Source: Luteibacter flocculans (GTDB lineage: Bacteria; Pseudomonadota; Gammaproteobacteria; Xanthomonadales; Rhodanobacteraceae). Taken from it: a stretch of DNA of 64,000 nt. The stretch covers positions 3,516,001-3,580,000 of the forward strand of contig NZ_CP063231.1 in the NCBI RefSeq assembly GCF_023612255.1, given 5' to 3'. How positions within the stretch are numbered: position 1 is the stretch's first letter; every line of letters begins with the position of its first letter. A model generated the notes under the pieces. That model was not told the DNA's origin and searched no databases. It saw only the letters and a program-made list of their open reading frames with translations. The translations under genes and the position numbers were made by a program. Positions 18,117 through 26,907 of the stretch are shown piece after piece.

Positions 18117-20717
18117 TCAGCGCCCGAGCATGTCGGCGAACCCGCGTTTGAACGCATCGTCGATCGGCGTGGCCTCCACGCTGGTCGGCAAGGCGGCAAA
18201 GCGCGCCTCGAAGGCCTGCACCGCCTCGGTGAAGCGCTCGGCCCTGCCCTGATCGTCGCCCTCGTCCACCGCGTAGGAAAGCACGCGTGCTGCCTGCCCG
18301 GCGAGGTTCACCTCGTCAGGCAATGCGGAGATATCGCCCCACACCTGCTTGAGATACCTCACGGCATCGGCCGCGCGGCGCATGCGATGCAGCAGCCCCT
18401 TCGGCGGTGCATGTTCGGGCGCGAAACGCGCCACCACGTCGTGCTGTTCATGGACGGATACGAGCCCGAGGTCCACGCGGACGCACAGCCATGCCGCATC
18501 GAACAGCCAAGTACCCGGCTGCGGCGTGGCGCTGTAGCGCAGCCGCCGGCCGTTCACTTCCACACTTTCGGGAATGCCCGCATCGAGCAATTCGATGACA
18601 TAACGGCGCCGCGACGGACAACCGGCGTAGCTCCCGTCCATGCGATCCACGTGCACGCGATGCGCACGATCGCCACGTCGGCTGCGCACACAGGTCCGGG
18701 CGAATTCGCCGCGCTGGTAGCCCTGAGTCGCGCCGTCGTCGTCGTACAGCGCCGTGTGTCCCTCGGCGCCGGGGAAGACCTGCAGGATGATCGTATCGGG
18801 CACGCTCGCGAGATCGCGCATACCTTCCGGATACAGCGGAAGCACGCTGCCGGGTCGCACGAAGATGGGAATTTCTTCCAAGGTGTAGGTGCGTTCGAGC
18901 ATCCCGCCACCGAGGTACGACTCCGCACCGTCATGGCTGTACCACGTGCCCGGCGGCAGCCACACCGGGAACGGCGCCGTGCCATCGTCGCCGACCGGCA
19001 CCGTGACCGGCGCCACGAGGATGTCGTTGCCGAACATGTACTGGGCCGGATGCGCGTACGCTTCCTCGTGCTCGGGCCAGTGGTAGTACATCGGCCGCAC
19101 GAGCGAGACGCCCGTGTCGTAGGCATGACGCGCGGCCGCGTAGATGTACGGTGCGAGCTGGTAGCGCAGGCGTATCGCGGCGAAGATCGCGTCGCCATAG
19201 GGCGGACCGAAATGCCAGGGTTCCTTGTGCAGGCTCGGCTCCTTCGCCGAGTGCGTACGCAACACGGGACTGAACACGCCCAGTTGCATCCAGCGTGCGT
19301 AAAGCTCGGGTTCCAGGTGACGCTCGGGCCGCGGGATGTGTTTGTGGAACGTGTGCCCGCCGATGTCATGGCTCCAGTACCCATAGAGCACGTTGGAAGC
19401 CATCGCCGTGAAATGGGGCTGGTAGGCGAGCGAGGTCCAGGAGATCACGCTGTCGCCGGAAAAGCCGATCGGATAGCGATGATTTCCGAGACCGCCCCAG
19501 CGGTGGTAGATCAAGCCGCGGCGATCGCCGTCGCGCTGCATTTCGGTAAAGAACACATGATTGAGCCACCACGTGTTCGACAGCCCCGGATGCGCCTTCG
19601 ACTCCGGCCACTGCTGCCAGTCGAGCCACCAGAAATCCACGCCTTGTGCTTCGAGCGGATTCAAGATCGTGTCGAACAGCGCTCGCATGTACGGCTGAGA
19701 GGTGCCTTCGAACGGAATCGGCGCCTGCGTCGAGGTGTCCCACGACAGTGCCTTCGCCATGGCCGCGTATTTTTCTTCGTGCGGCATCACGCCCGACGCG
19801 GGATGGAGATTGAGCGTGATGCGCAGGTTCTGCCCGTGCGCCCAGCGCATGAAGCCTTCGGGGTCGGGGAACAGGCTGCGGTTGAAGGTGTAGCCGGTCC
19901 AGCCCGAGGCTTCGCCGAACACGTCCTTCTGCTCATGCCCAGGCCGCAGCGACAGGCCCGGCGTGGTGTGCCAGTCCATATCCAGCACGAGCACGTCGAG
20001 CGGAATGCGCTCTTTCTCAAAGCGCGCGCCCAGCGTGCGCAATTCGTCGTCGGCATAGTTCCAGTAGCGCGACCACCAGTACCCGAAGACGAAGCGCGGC
20101 GGCATCGGCTGCGGGCCGGCGATTGCCGCAAAATCGGACAGCGCGGCGCGGTAATCGAGACCGTAGCCGAAGAAATAGAGATCCTGTCGCTCGCCCGCCG
20201 GTCGCTCGACGACCCAGCCTTCGTCGTCGAGACCGAAGCTTTCGGTGTCGTCCACCAGGTGCCAGCCATCGCGCGCGATCAGGCCCTCTTCGAGCGGCAG
20301 CTTGCTGCCGTCCTGCCAGGTGTCGCCATCGTAGCGATCGAGTGTGCGGTAGGTGCCGCCGAGGTTGCGCGCCTGCGTGTCGCCGGGACGCCAGGTCACG
20401 TGGCCGCCGTCGTGGCGAACGCGCACCGACAGGTTCTCAGCCGTGAAGCGGCCCGTGCCCTTTTCATAGCGCAGCCGCAGATGGCCCGTGTCGATCCGCA
20501 GAAGATGATCGTCCTCGCTCAGCTCGAAGGGCGGCACGTCGAGCGCACGATGCACGACTATTTGCGTGCGGCCATCGCGAAAGACGCCATCGGCGCTCCA
20601 CTCCATGCGGACGAGTCGCGGGGTGAGGACGGTGAAACGCACCTCGCCGCGCTCGACGGTGGCCTCGGGCTGCGCCGCCGCGCTGGTGTCGGGGCGGCTG
20701 TCTGTCGTGGCTTCCAT
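18117..20717 (-). CDS. Glycoside hydrolase family 31 (alpha-glucosidase-like)
   Basis: Retaining alpha-glycosidase of about 866 aa. An N-terminal beta domain precedes a TIM barrel with the nucleophile Asp366 in WWLDWQQ and the probable acid/base Asp422 in GFSGDSVISW; C-terminal beta domains follow, including a DUF5110-like part. There is no signal peptide, so it is probably cytoplasmic. The WLDWQQ variant differs from classic WxDMNE and is found in GH31 members with varied substrates, so specificity is open. The start is uncertain: ATG 20717 (AGAGG 11 nt upstream) or GTG 20741 (none). It heads the osmoprotectant operon. Confidence 0.87.
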   Translation of the reverse strand: MEATTDSRPDTSAAAQPEATVERGEVRFTVLTPRLVRMEWSADGVFRDGRTQIVVHRALDVPPFELSEDDHLLRIDTGHLRLRYEKGTGRFTAENLSVRVRHDGGHVTWRPGDTQARNLGGTYRTLDRYDGDTWQDGSKLPLEEGLIARDGWHLVDDTESFGLDDEGWVVERPAGERQDLYFFGYGLDYRAALSDFAAIAGPQPMPPRFVFGYWWSRYWNYADDELRTLGARFEKERIPLDVLVLDMDWHTTPGLSLRPGHEQKDVFGEASGWTGYTFNRSLFPDPEGFMRWAHGQNLRITLNLHPASGVMPHEEKYAAMAKALSWDTSTQAPIPFEGTSQPYMRALFDTILNPLEAQGVDFWWLDWQQWPESKAHPGLSNTWWLNHVFFTEMQRDGDRRGLIYHRWGGLGNHRYPIGFSGDSVISWTSLAYQPHFTAMASNVLYGYWSHDIGGHTFHKHIPRPERHLEPELYARWMQLGVFSPVLRTHSAKEPSLHKEPWHFGPPYGDAIFAAIRLRYQLAPYIYAAARHAYDTGVSLVRPMYYHWPEHEEAYAHPAQYMFGNDILVAPVTVPVGDDGTAPFPVWLPPGTWYSHDGAESYLGGGMLERTYTLEEIPIFVRPGSVLPLYPEGMRDLASVPDTIILQVFPGAEGHTALYDDDGATQGYQRGEFARTCVRSRRGDRAHRVHVDRMDGSYAGCPSRRRYVIELLDAGIPESVEVNGRRLRYSATPQPGTWLFDAAWLCVRVDLGLVSVHEQHDVVARFAPEHAPPKGLLHRMRRAADAVRYLKQVWGDISALPDEVNLAGQAARVLSYAVDEGDDQGRAERFTEAVQAFEARFAALPTSVEATPIDDAFKRGFADMLGR

Positions 20718-20792
20718 GGGTCTGCTGGCCTCTTCGGACACGGAGGGTGGGCCATTATGACGCGTCGCGGCATGGAGCCGGTGAAATGATCC

Positions 20793-22016
20793 TCAGACCA
20801 GGACGCAGCGATTCCGCCCTGCCCGCTTCGCGGCATACAGCGCGCGATCGGCCCGATCGAACGCAACGGCCACGCTGTCGCTCGCGTTGAAGCGCGTGAT
20901 GCCGCCGGACATCGTCACCGTGACCGGCTTGGAGCTCGCATGGAAGGCGAGCTTTGCGACCATCGCGCACAGATCCTGCGCCTGCGCCTCAGCCTCGGCG
21001 GGAGACGCATCGTGAAAGACCACGGCGAACTCCTCGCCGCCGTAGCGCGCGACAAACGCGCGGCCTTCCAATTCGCGCGCCAACGCCTGACCGACGATCC
21101 GCAGCACGGCGTCGCCGGCCGCATGACCGTACGTGTCGTTGATGGCCTTGAAGTGATCGATGTCGAAGGCCCCCACGCAGGCGACGCCGGTACCCGCGCG
21201 CACCTCGCTCTCCACGTCCGCCATGCGCCGTTCGTAGGCAAGGCGGTTGGGCAGGCCCGTGAGGCCATCGGTCAACGCCAGTTCGTGTTCGCGACGCAGG
21301 GAGTCCTGCAGCGAGGTCGCCTGGCTTTCCAGTTCTTCCACACGGTGATGCATTCGCGCGGCGCGCTCGCGATAGGTGGCGAGGCGTGCGTCCTCGCGTT
21401 CCCGGTGCTCGCGGAAATGCTGGTCGATGAGCGAAAGGCGTGCCGTCACCTCCGCCTGCAGGCTGACGAGGTCCGCGGCCGCGAGCGTCTTTTCGCCGAG
21501 TTCGCGCATTTCTTCGCGCACGCGTGCGTCGAGCGCACGGTCTGCGCCCTCACCTGCCGCGGTTTCCTCCAGTTCACCGGCCAGATAGCGTGCCATGTCG
21601 CCCAGGCGGGCGCTGACCACGGCAAGCAGTTCCTGCAATCTCGCCATGTCGGCGCGCAGGGCAGCGACCGTCGCAGTGTCGCCTTCGGCGATGTCGCCGA
21701 CGTCGGCCTCGGACTGCCCGGCCGGCGACTCGATGCCTGCGCGTTCGTCCGCGCGGGTCACGGCTTCCGACAAGGCGTCCAGCAACGGTTCGATCGACGC
21801 CGCCGAGGGGCCGTAGCGCAAGGCCGCCGTGAGCCGGCCGAGCAAGGCATCCACGTCGTCATCGGGATTCCGGACGAGCGCTGCAAGACGCAGGGCCAGG
21901 CGACGCAGCAATTCTTCCACGGCCTGGAACTCGCGCTCGTCGCGTTCCATCCGCTCCAGCGCAAGATGGTATTTGCGCTCCCACACGTCCTCTTCCAAAC
22001 GATCCTCCGCCGTCAT
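20793..22016 (-). CDS. Diguanylate cyclase with long coiled-coil N-domain
   Basis: Soluble 407-aa protein. Residues 1-235 are Glu/Arg/Leu/Ala-rich helices predicted to form coiled coils with no known sensor fold. The GGDEF domain has an intact active site GGEEF at 326-330, so c-di-GMP synthesis is expected. No EAL domain. No transmembrane segment. Input signal unknown. Confidence 0.9.
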   Translation of the reverse strand: MTAEDRLEEDVWERKYHLALERMERDEREFQAVEELLRRLALRLAALVRNPDDDVDALLGRLTAALRYGPSAASIEPLLDALSEAVTRADERAGIESPAGQSEADVGDIAEGDTATVAALRADMARLQELLAVVSARLGDMARYLAGELEETAAGEGADRALDARVREEMRELGEKTLAAADLVSLQAEVTARLSLIDQHFREHREREDARLATYRERAARMHHRVEELESQATSLQDSLRREHELALTDGLTGLPNRLAYERRMADVESEVRAGTGVACVGAFDIDHFKAINDTYGHAAGDAVLRIVGQALARELEGRAFVARYGGEEFAVVFHDASPAEAEAQAQDLCAMVAKLAFHASSKPVTVTMSGGITRFNASDSVAVAFDRADRALYAAKRAGRNRCVLV

Positions 22017-22075
22017 CACCCTGCCTTGCTCGGCATCCTACGCCGAACAGGTGGCTCTAAGGCGAGACGGACGCT

Positions 22076-22279
22076 TCAGCCGCGCACGGGGCGAAGCAGA
22101 TGGCAGATGCCTGCGATGGGGCGGTGCAGCCCGCAGGGATCGCTCTGCCCGGGTAGCGCGCGATGGCGTGTGCCCGCCAGCGCATCGAACGACGGGCGGC
22201 CGGGACCGCTCGCGGCACCCGCCACCATGCACAGCACGCCCCCGATGGCGAGGGCGGCGTTTCGAAGACGAAGACGCAT
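22076..22279 (-). CDS. Small exported peptide, 67 aa, function unknown
   Basis: Short frame with a well-placed GGGAG 8 nt before the ATG, 44 nt after the ABC exporter gene in the same direction. The first about 24 residues look like a signal peptide (basic start, hydrophobic core, AGAAS). The rest carries two Cys (CGLHRPIAGIC) and ends in a basic tail. I do not recognise a family. It could be a peptide handled by the neighbouring exporter, or an ordinary small secreted protein. Confidence 0.5.
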   Translation of the reverse strand: MRLRLRNAALAIGGVLCMVAGAASGPGRPSFDALAGTRHRALPGQSDPCGLHRPIAGICHLLRPVRG

Positions 22280-22323
22280 CGCGTTTCTCCCTGGTCCCGG
22301 TGCCGACGTTAGGCTTCCGCTCT

Positions 22324-24039
22324 CTATTGGGCAATAGACCGATCGGCGGAGGGGGCGGATGGGAGAGCCGTGACCGCCGCCCGGACGTCACCGAGGACCA
22401 CCTGCCGGTCGGCCAGGACCGCCACGCCCGGACGATGCGACACGACCAATAGCGTCGTGTGGGGCAGACGCCGCTTCAACGCACCGAGCACAGCCAGCTC
22501 CGACGCGGCGTCGAGCGCACTGGTGGCCTCATCGAGCACCGCCAGGCGCGGCTCGCGAAGCAGCACCTGGGCCAGCAACAGGCGTTGCAGTTCGCCCCCG
22601 GAGAGACGATTCGCCGAACCCATCAGTGGCAGGTCGAGCCCCGCCGGGTCATCGTCCAGACGGCGAAGCAGGCCCACGTCGGCAAGCGCCTCGCGCAGCC
22701 TGGTCTCATCCGCCTTCGGTGCCGCCCAGGCCAGGCATTCACGCACGGTGCGCTGCCAGGGCCGGACGCCCTGGCTTACATAGGCGCCGCGCCGCACCCG
22801 CGCGCGATACGCCTCGAAGTCGAGCGGCACCCCTCCCGCCCGTGCGGCGAAAACGACGGGCGGCAGCATGCCCGCCAGCACGTCGACGAGACTGCTCTTG
22901 CCGACGCCCGAGTCGCCAGCGATGAAGGTCAGCTCGCCCGGCGCAAGCACGAGGTCCGCGAGTTCGATGCCACCAGCCGGCGGACAGACCCGCACGCGGT
23001 CGATCCGGATGGTTTCTGTGTCGGCAAACGCATCGGCGTCCGACCGAGACGGCGCATCGGCTTCCACGGCCATGTACGACCGCCACAGATCCAGCGCGGG
23101 AATGGCCGAATGCAATTGCTGGAAGCTTTGCCGAGTGGACACGAGGTACGGCAACAGGCGCCCGAGCAGAAGACACACGGCGATGAGCGAGGATGTGTCC
23201 ACGCCCTTCCAATGCCGAGCCAGGACGAACAATCCGGCGATGCCAACGGTGGCCGTCCATTCCAGCAGCAGGCGCCCCGAGGCCACGAGTTCGAGCTGGC
23301 GCGCGTAACCTCGCCCGAGTTGCGCGGCTGCCTCGGCGTAACGCGCTTTCTCCGCGGCCTCGCGGCCATAGGAGCGCAGGTGACGCAACCGACGCGGCAC
23401 GTCCTCACTTTGCCAGAACAGATGGGTCATGTCGGCCACGTATCGCCGGCTGACCTCGGCCTGCTCGCGCCCGAAGGTACGCGACACCAGGAACCCGACC
23501 AGGGCGATGGCGGGCGCAGCGAGCATCAGTGGCGGCGATACCCAGAAGGCGAAAGCCAGACTCACCGCTGCGGTGGTTCCTGCCACCAGCAACTGCTGCA
23601 ACGCGGTGAAACCCTGGACGGCGATCTCCACGTTGTGCGTAAGCACGTTGGCAATCTCCGCCGACGTGGTGCCCGCCAGCCGCACCAGCGGCGCATCGAC
23701 CAGACGAGCCTGCACGCGGCGGCGCAGGCTCAAGCCGTAGTTCGCGACGAGGTGCGCGCCCAGGCGCGCCGCCTGCCAGCGGAGTACCGCAAACAGCGCG
23801 GACGCCGCCACGAAGGCACCGATCGCTGCTTCGCCACCGGGAAGCATGGCGAGAAAATGCGGCAGTGCCACGCCGTCGGACGGTTGCACCAACGGCACCA
23901 GCAGAACGGCAGCCACGCTGCCGGCGAGAGCGCCGCCGAGCGACAGCGCCACGTAGAGGGCGAGTGTCGGCCCCACGCCGCGCGGCAGGCTGTCCCACAA
24001 GACGCGCAGCGACGGCGTGCGAGGCGCCGAATCACGCAC
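22324..24039 (-). CDS. ABC exporter, fused membrane and ATPase domains
   Basis: Half-size type I exporter of 571 aa: about six transmembrane helices (20-330), then an ATPase with Walker A GDSGVGKS (375-382), signature LSGGELQRL and Walker B LAVLDEATSALD. No C39 peptidase domain is present. The GTG at 24039 overlaps the kinase-like gene by 8 nt, so the two are co-translated. Substrate unknown; lipid-linked, small-molecule or peptide cargo are all possible. Confidence 0.88.
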   Translation of the reverse strand: MRDSAPRTPSLRVLWDSLPRGVGPTLALYVALSLGGALAGSVAAVLLVPLVQPSDGVALPHFLAMLPGGEAAIGAFVAASALFAVLRWQAARLGAHLVANYGLSLRRRVQARLVDAPLVRLAGTTSAEIANVLTHNVEIAVQGFTALQQLLVAGTTAAVSLAFAFWVSPPLMLAAPAIALVGFLVSRTFGREQAEVSRRYVADMTHLFWQSEDVPRRLRHLRSYGREAAEKARYAEAAAQLGRGYARQLELVASGRLLLEWTATVGIAGLFVLARHWKGVDTSSLIAVCLLLGRLLPYLVSTRQSFQQLHSAIPALDLWRSYMAVEADAPSRSDADAFADTETIRIDRVRVCPPAGGIELADLVLAPGELTFIAGDSGVGKSSLVDVLAGMLPPVVFAARAGGVPLDFEAYRARVRRGAYVSQGVRPWQRTVRECLAWAAPKADETRLREALADVGLLRRLDDDPAGLDLPLMGSANRLSGGELQRLLLAQVLLREPRLAVLDEATSALDAASELAVLGALKRRLPHTTLLVVSHRPGVAVLADRQVVLGDVRAAVTALPSAPSADRSIAQ

Positions 24040-25087
24040 GGCCCGACGCTACCCTGCTCGCCTTGTCCACGAGGTGCCGCAGCACGGCCACTGCGTCACG
24101 TGGATGCGCGCCCCGACGCAGCTCGTAGACGCCGAGGCGTGCCACGCGCTGCACGAAACGATCCCATCCCGGCTGTGCTGCCGCATAAGGCTGGTCGGCG
24201 GCAAGCGTCCAGGCGACGCGCTCCCACGGCAATGGGACGAGCAATCGCTTCGGATCGTCGGCCGGTTGCGACGAGACGATGACTGCCGCGGCCAGACGCA
24301 GTGGAGCAGCCGCCGCGCGGCCCGGACCGTCGCGCAGATCGACCTCGTGCTTCACCACGCCGCTGCGGCGCCGAATGGTCGGCGAGGTTTCGACCCACTG
24401 TCGCGTTGACGGGTTGTCGACGAAGCGCAGCGCCTCCTGCTTCAGGTGAATAAAGTTGGCGACGCCGGTGGCGAGAAGGCTCTCCGGATGTACGAAGACG
24501 CCATCCTCAGCGAGGAAGTCCATGCCTTCCAACAACGCCTGCAACGACAACGTGGACTTGCCAGCGCCGCTCGCGCCCAGCAACAGCACGCCATGTCCGT
24601 CGCTGCCGACGCACGCACCATGCAATGGCACGAGATTCTGCACACGCGCGGCAAGGAGAAACACGGCGAATTCGATCAGCTCGTAGCGCACGTGATAAGG
24701 AAATTGCAGCCGGTCTTCCGAGACGACGATCAGGCCACGCCGTTGCGCGGGCGACAGCAGCACGTAGTTCCACGCGTCCACCACGCCACCGAATAAGCCC
24801 ATGCCGCTCTGCATGTGGACGGGTGGTGGCTCTGCCGCACTCGCCTTGTCGCCGCGCCTGACGACGCGCAGCTCGATGCGGAACTCCGGCGACATGTGGG
24901 CAAACCGATGCGCCGGCAGGCGGCCATACGCCGACTCCACAAGCGACAGCAGCTCCGCGCTGTCGCTCTCGAAGCGGAAGCGGCCACCCAGCACGTGCCG
25001 ACTCATGCACACGGCCGGCATAAGTCGCTCGCCGAAGGGATCCGCCGCGGGGTCTGCGCAAGGGAAAACGTCGTCGCGAATCATCAT
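24032..25087 (-). CDS. HPr-kinase-like P-loop protein
   Basis: 351-aa protein related to the C-terminal catalytic part of HprK. Walker A GASGAGKST (171-179) is preceded by VPLHGACVGSDGHGVLLL and followed by FLAEDGVFVHPE, the layout of HprK-related kinases found in polysaccharide and peptide-maturation loci. The cognate substrate is unknown; no HPr gene is nearby. The start at 25087 avoids an upstream frame that runs through REP repeats (to 25381). It is divergent from the radical SAM gene at 25441. Confidence 0.78.
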   Translation of the reverse strand: MMIRDDVFPCADPAADPFGERLMPAVCMSRHVLGGRFRFESDSAELLSLVESAYGRLPAHRFAHMSPEFRIELRVVRRGDKASAAEPPPVHMQSGMGLFGGVVDAWNYVLLSPAQRRGLIVVSEDRLQFPYHVRYELIEFAVFLLAARVQNLVPLHGACVGSDGHGVLLLGASGAGKSTLSLQALLEGMDFLAEDGVFVHPESLLATGVANFIHLKQEALRFVDNPSTRQWVETSPTIRRRSGVVKHEVDLRDGPGRAAAAPLRLAAAVIVSSQPADDPKRLLVPLPWERVAWTLAADQPYAAAQPGWDRFVQRVARLGVYELRRGAHPRDAVAVLRHLVDKASRVASGRA

Positions 25088-25165
25088 GGCCGATCGGTGA
25101 TCCTGCGCCCCAGCGCATGGGCCCGTTGGTGCCGGCGCATACGTGAAAGGTTGCGTCGCCCTTAT

Positions 25166-25330
25166 GTGAGGGAGCCGCCATTGCGGCGAGAAGACGAAGA
25201 CAACGAAGCAATGGTGGGAGCCACCCTGGTGGCGAAAAGCCAACGAAGCGGTGTAGCAGCGAGGCAAGCTCCCATCGCCAGCAGGCTGGCTCCCACCAGC
25301 AAGCCCTTCTCGCCGCCATCGCGGCTCCTC
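25166..25330. repeat. REP-like palindrome cluster between divergent genes
   Basis: The 353-nt gap between the kinase-like and radical SAM genes is mostly REP sequence: copies at about 25168-25190, 25213-25236, 25270-25299 and 25308-25330. About 83 nt match 4228-4311 almost exactly. No other gene is seen in the gap. Confidence 0.8.
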
Positions 25331-25440
25331 CAGTTTTTCAAGGCGCAAACACCCCGCAACCCCTGCCTCACCGTCCGGCACTCACGGCCATGCAGCGTCT
25401 TACCGCGCGGCATCCCGATGGTTTGTTGAGGCTTCTCCCG

Positions 25441-26907
25441 ATGCTGAAGATCCAGGTAGGCCACTCCTATTTCGTTCGCTACGACAGGAAGCAATGGGAA
25501 CGCGGCAAACCCTACCCCCCGCTCGCCACGATCCAGATCGCCGCGCTGCTGCGCCGCATGGGCCACGAACCCTCGCTGTTCGACGCCATGCTTGCCGACG
25601 GCGTCGAAGATTACGCCACGGCGCTGCACGACGCGCGACCGGACCTGGTCGTGTTCTACGAAGACAATTTCAACTTCCTCACGAAGATGTGCCTCGGCCG
25701 CATGCGCGAAGCGGCGTGCCGCATGATCGGCGAAGCGCGGGCCGCAGGCGCGCGCGTGATCGTGGCCGGGTCGGACGCCTCCGACCATCCCGAGCCCTTC
25801 CTTGCTGCCGGTGCCGATGTGGTGTTGATCGGCGAAGGCATCGCCGCACTGACCGCCCTCGTCGAACGCTTCGAGCGCGAGCCTCATGCAAATGCGCAGG
25901 CATGGGCAGACGGCTTACCGGGCGTGGCGACGATGGTGGAGGGTAAGCCCCATGTCGTGCGCATGGGGCCAGTGCCACCCGATCCGCGCGTGGTCGGCCA
26001 GCCCGCCTGGGATCTGCTCGACATCGAGCGCTATCGGACGTTCTGGCGGCAGCGCCATGGCTATTTCAGCCTCAACATGGCGGCGTCCCGCGGCTGCCCG
26101 TTCCGTTGCAACTGGTGCGCAAAACCCATCTGGGGCAATTACTACAACCAGCGCTCCGCCGAAGAAGTCGCCGCGGAGATGACCTATCTCAAGCAGGCCT
26201 TCGCACCCGACCACATCTGGATGGCCGACGACATCTTCGGCTTTCACGTCGACTGGGTGGATCGGCTCGCTACGTTGCTGCACGAAGCGAACGGCTCGGT
26301 GCCGTTCACTATCCAGACGCGTGCGGATCTCGCCAGTGAACGCATGGTCGCTGCCCTGGCAAAAGCCGGCTGCGCCGAGGCGTGGATCGGCGCGGAAAGC
26401 GGCAGCCAGCGCGTCCTCGACCGCATGACCAAGGGCACCCATGTACCCGACCTCGTCGCCGCGCGGAAGCGCCTCGGCGCAGCCGGCATCCGCGTCGGCT
26501 TCTTCATCCAGCTGGGTTATCTCGGCGAGGAACTCGACGACCTGCTCGCTACGCGCGAACTCGTCACGCGCGCCGCACCGGACGACGTCGGGGTCAGCGT
26601 GTCCTATCCCCTGCCTGGCACGAAGTTCTTCGAGGAAGTGAAGGCGCAGCTCGGTGCAAAGACGCACTGGGACGACAGCGCCGACCTCGCGATGATGTTT
26701 CGTGGCGTATACGACTCCGAGTTCTATCGGCGCTTCCGCGATCTTCTGCACGAGCAGGTGAACCTGCAACAGGGCGAACGGGACGAATGCGCCGTCGTAG
26801 CCTTGCGTGCCGGCTGGGATGCCTTGATCGCCAGCGAGCGAAGCCATCGCAGCGAGCGACCGACGCTGCCACGGCTCGCGCCGCAAAACGTGGCGTTGCC
26901 GCTGTGA
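25441..26907 (+). CDS. B12-binding-type radical SAM protein 1
   Basis: 488-aa protein with an N-terminal cobalamin-binding-like Rossmann region (about 1-180), then a radical SAM domain with C-x3-C-x2-C at Cys219, Cys223 and Cys226 (RGCPFRCNWC). This is the BchE/class B methylase-type architecture, which performs methylation or ring chemistry. The substrate is unknown. The start at 25441 follows TTGAGG; an in-frame ATG at 25390 is possible. The stop overlaps the next gene as GTGA. Confidence 0.85.
   Translation: MLKIQVGHSYFVRYDRKQWERGKPYPPLATIQIAALLRRMGHEPSLFDAMLADGVEDYATALHDARPDLVVFYEDNFNFLTKMCLGRMREAACRMIGEARAAGARVIVAGSDASDHPEPFLAAGADVVLIGEGIAALTALVERFEREPHANAQAWADGLPGVATMVEGKPHVVRMGPVPPDPRVVGQPAWDLLDIERYRTFWRQRHGYFSLNMAASRGCPFRCNWCAKPIWGNYYNQRSAEEVAAEMTYLKQAFAPDHIWMADDIFGFHVDWVDRLATLLHEANGSVPFTIQTRADLASERMVAALAKAGCAEAWIGAESGSQRVLDRMTKGTHVPDLVAARKRLGAAGIRVGFFIQLGYLGEELDDLLATRELVTRAAPDDVGVSVSYPLPGTKFFEEVKAQLGAKTHWDDSADLAMMFRGVYDSEFYRRFRDLLHEQVNLQQGERDECAVVALRAGWDALIASERSHRSERPTLPRLAPQNVALPL

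Noticed and set aside
17592-20789. 1065-codon plus-strand open frame
   Set aside because: Antisense to GH31 and the binding protein; composition is Arg/His/Gly-rich with no domain, as expected from a high-GC shadow frame.
22324-24039. Exporter for the microcin at 61388
   Set aside because: No C39 peptidase domain, 37 kb away, and linked to another gene set.
22076-25087. Lasso peptide cluster
   Set aside because: A kinase and an exporter are present, but there is no B-type protease, no asparagine-synthetase-like cyclase and no typical precursor.
24032-25381. 449-codon version of the HPr-kinase-like gene
   Set aside because: The first about 98 codons read through REP palindromes; the conserved protein starts near 25087.
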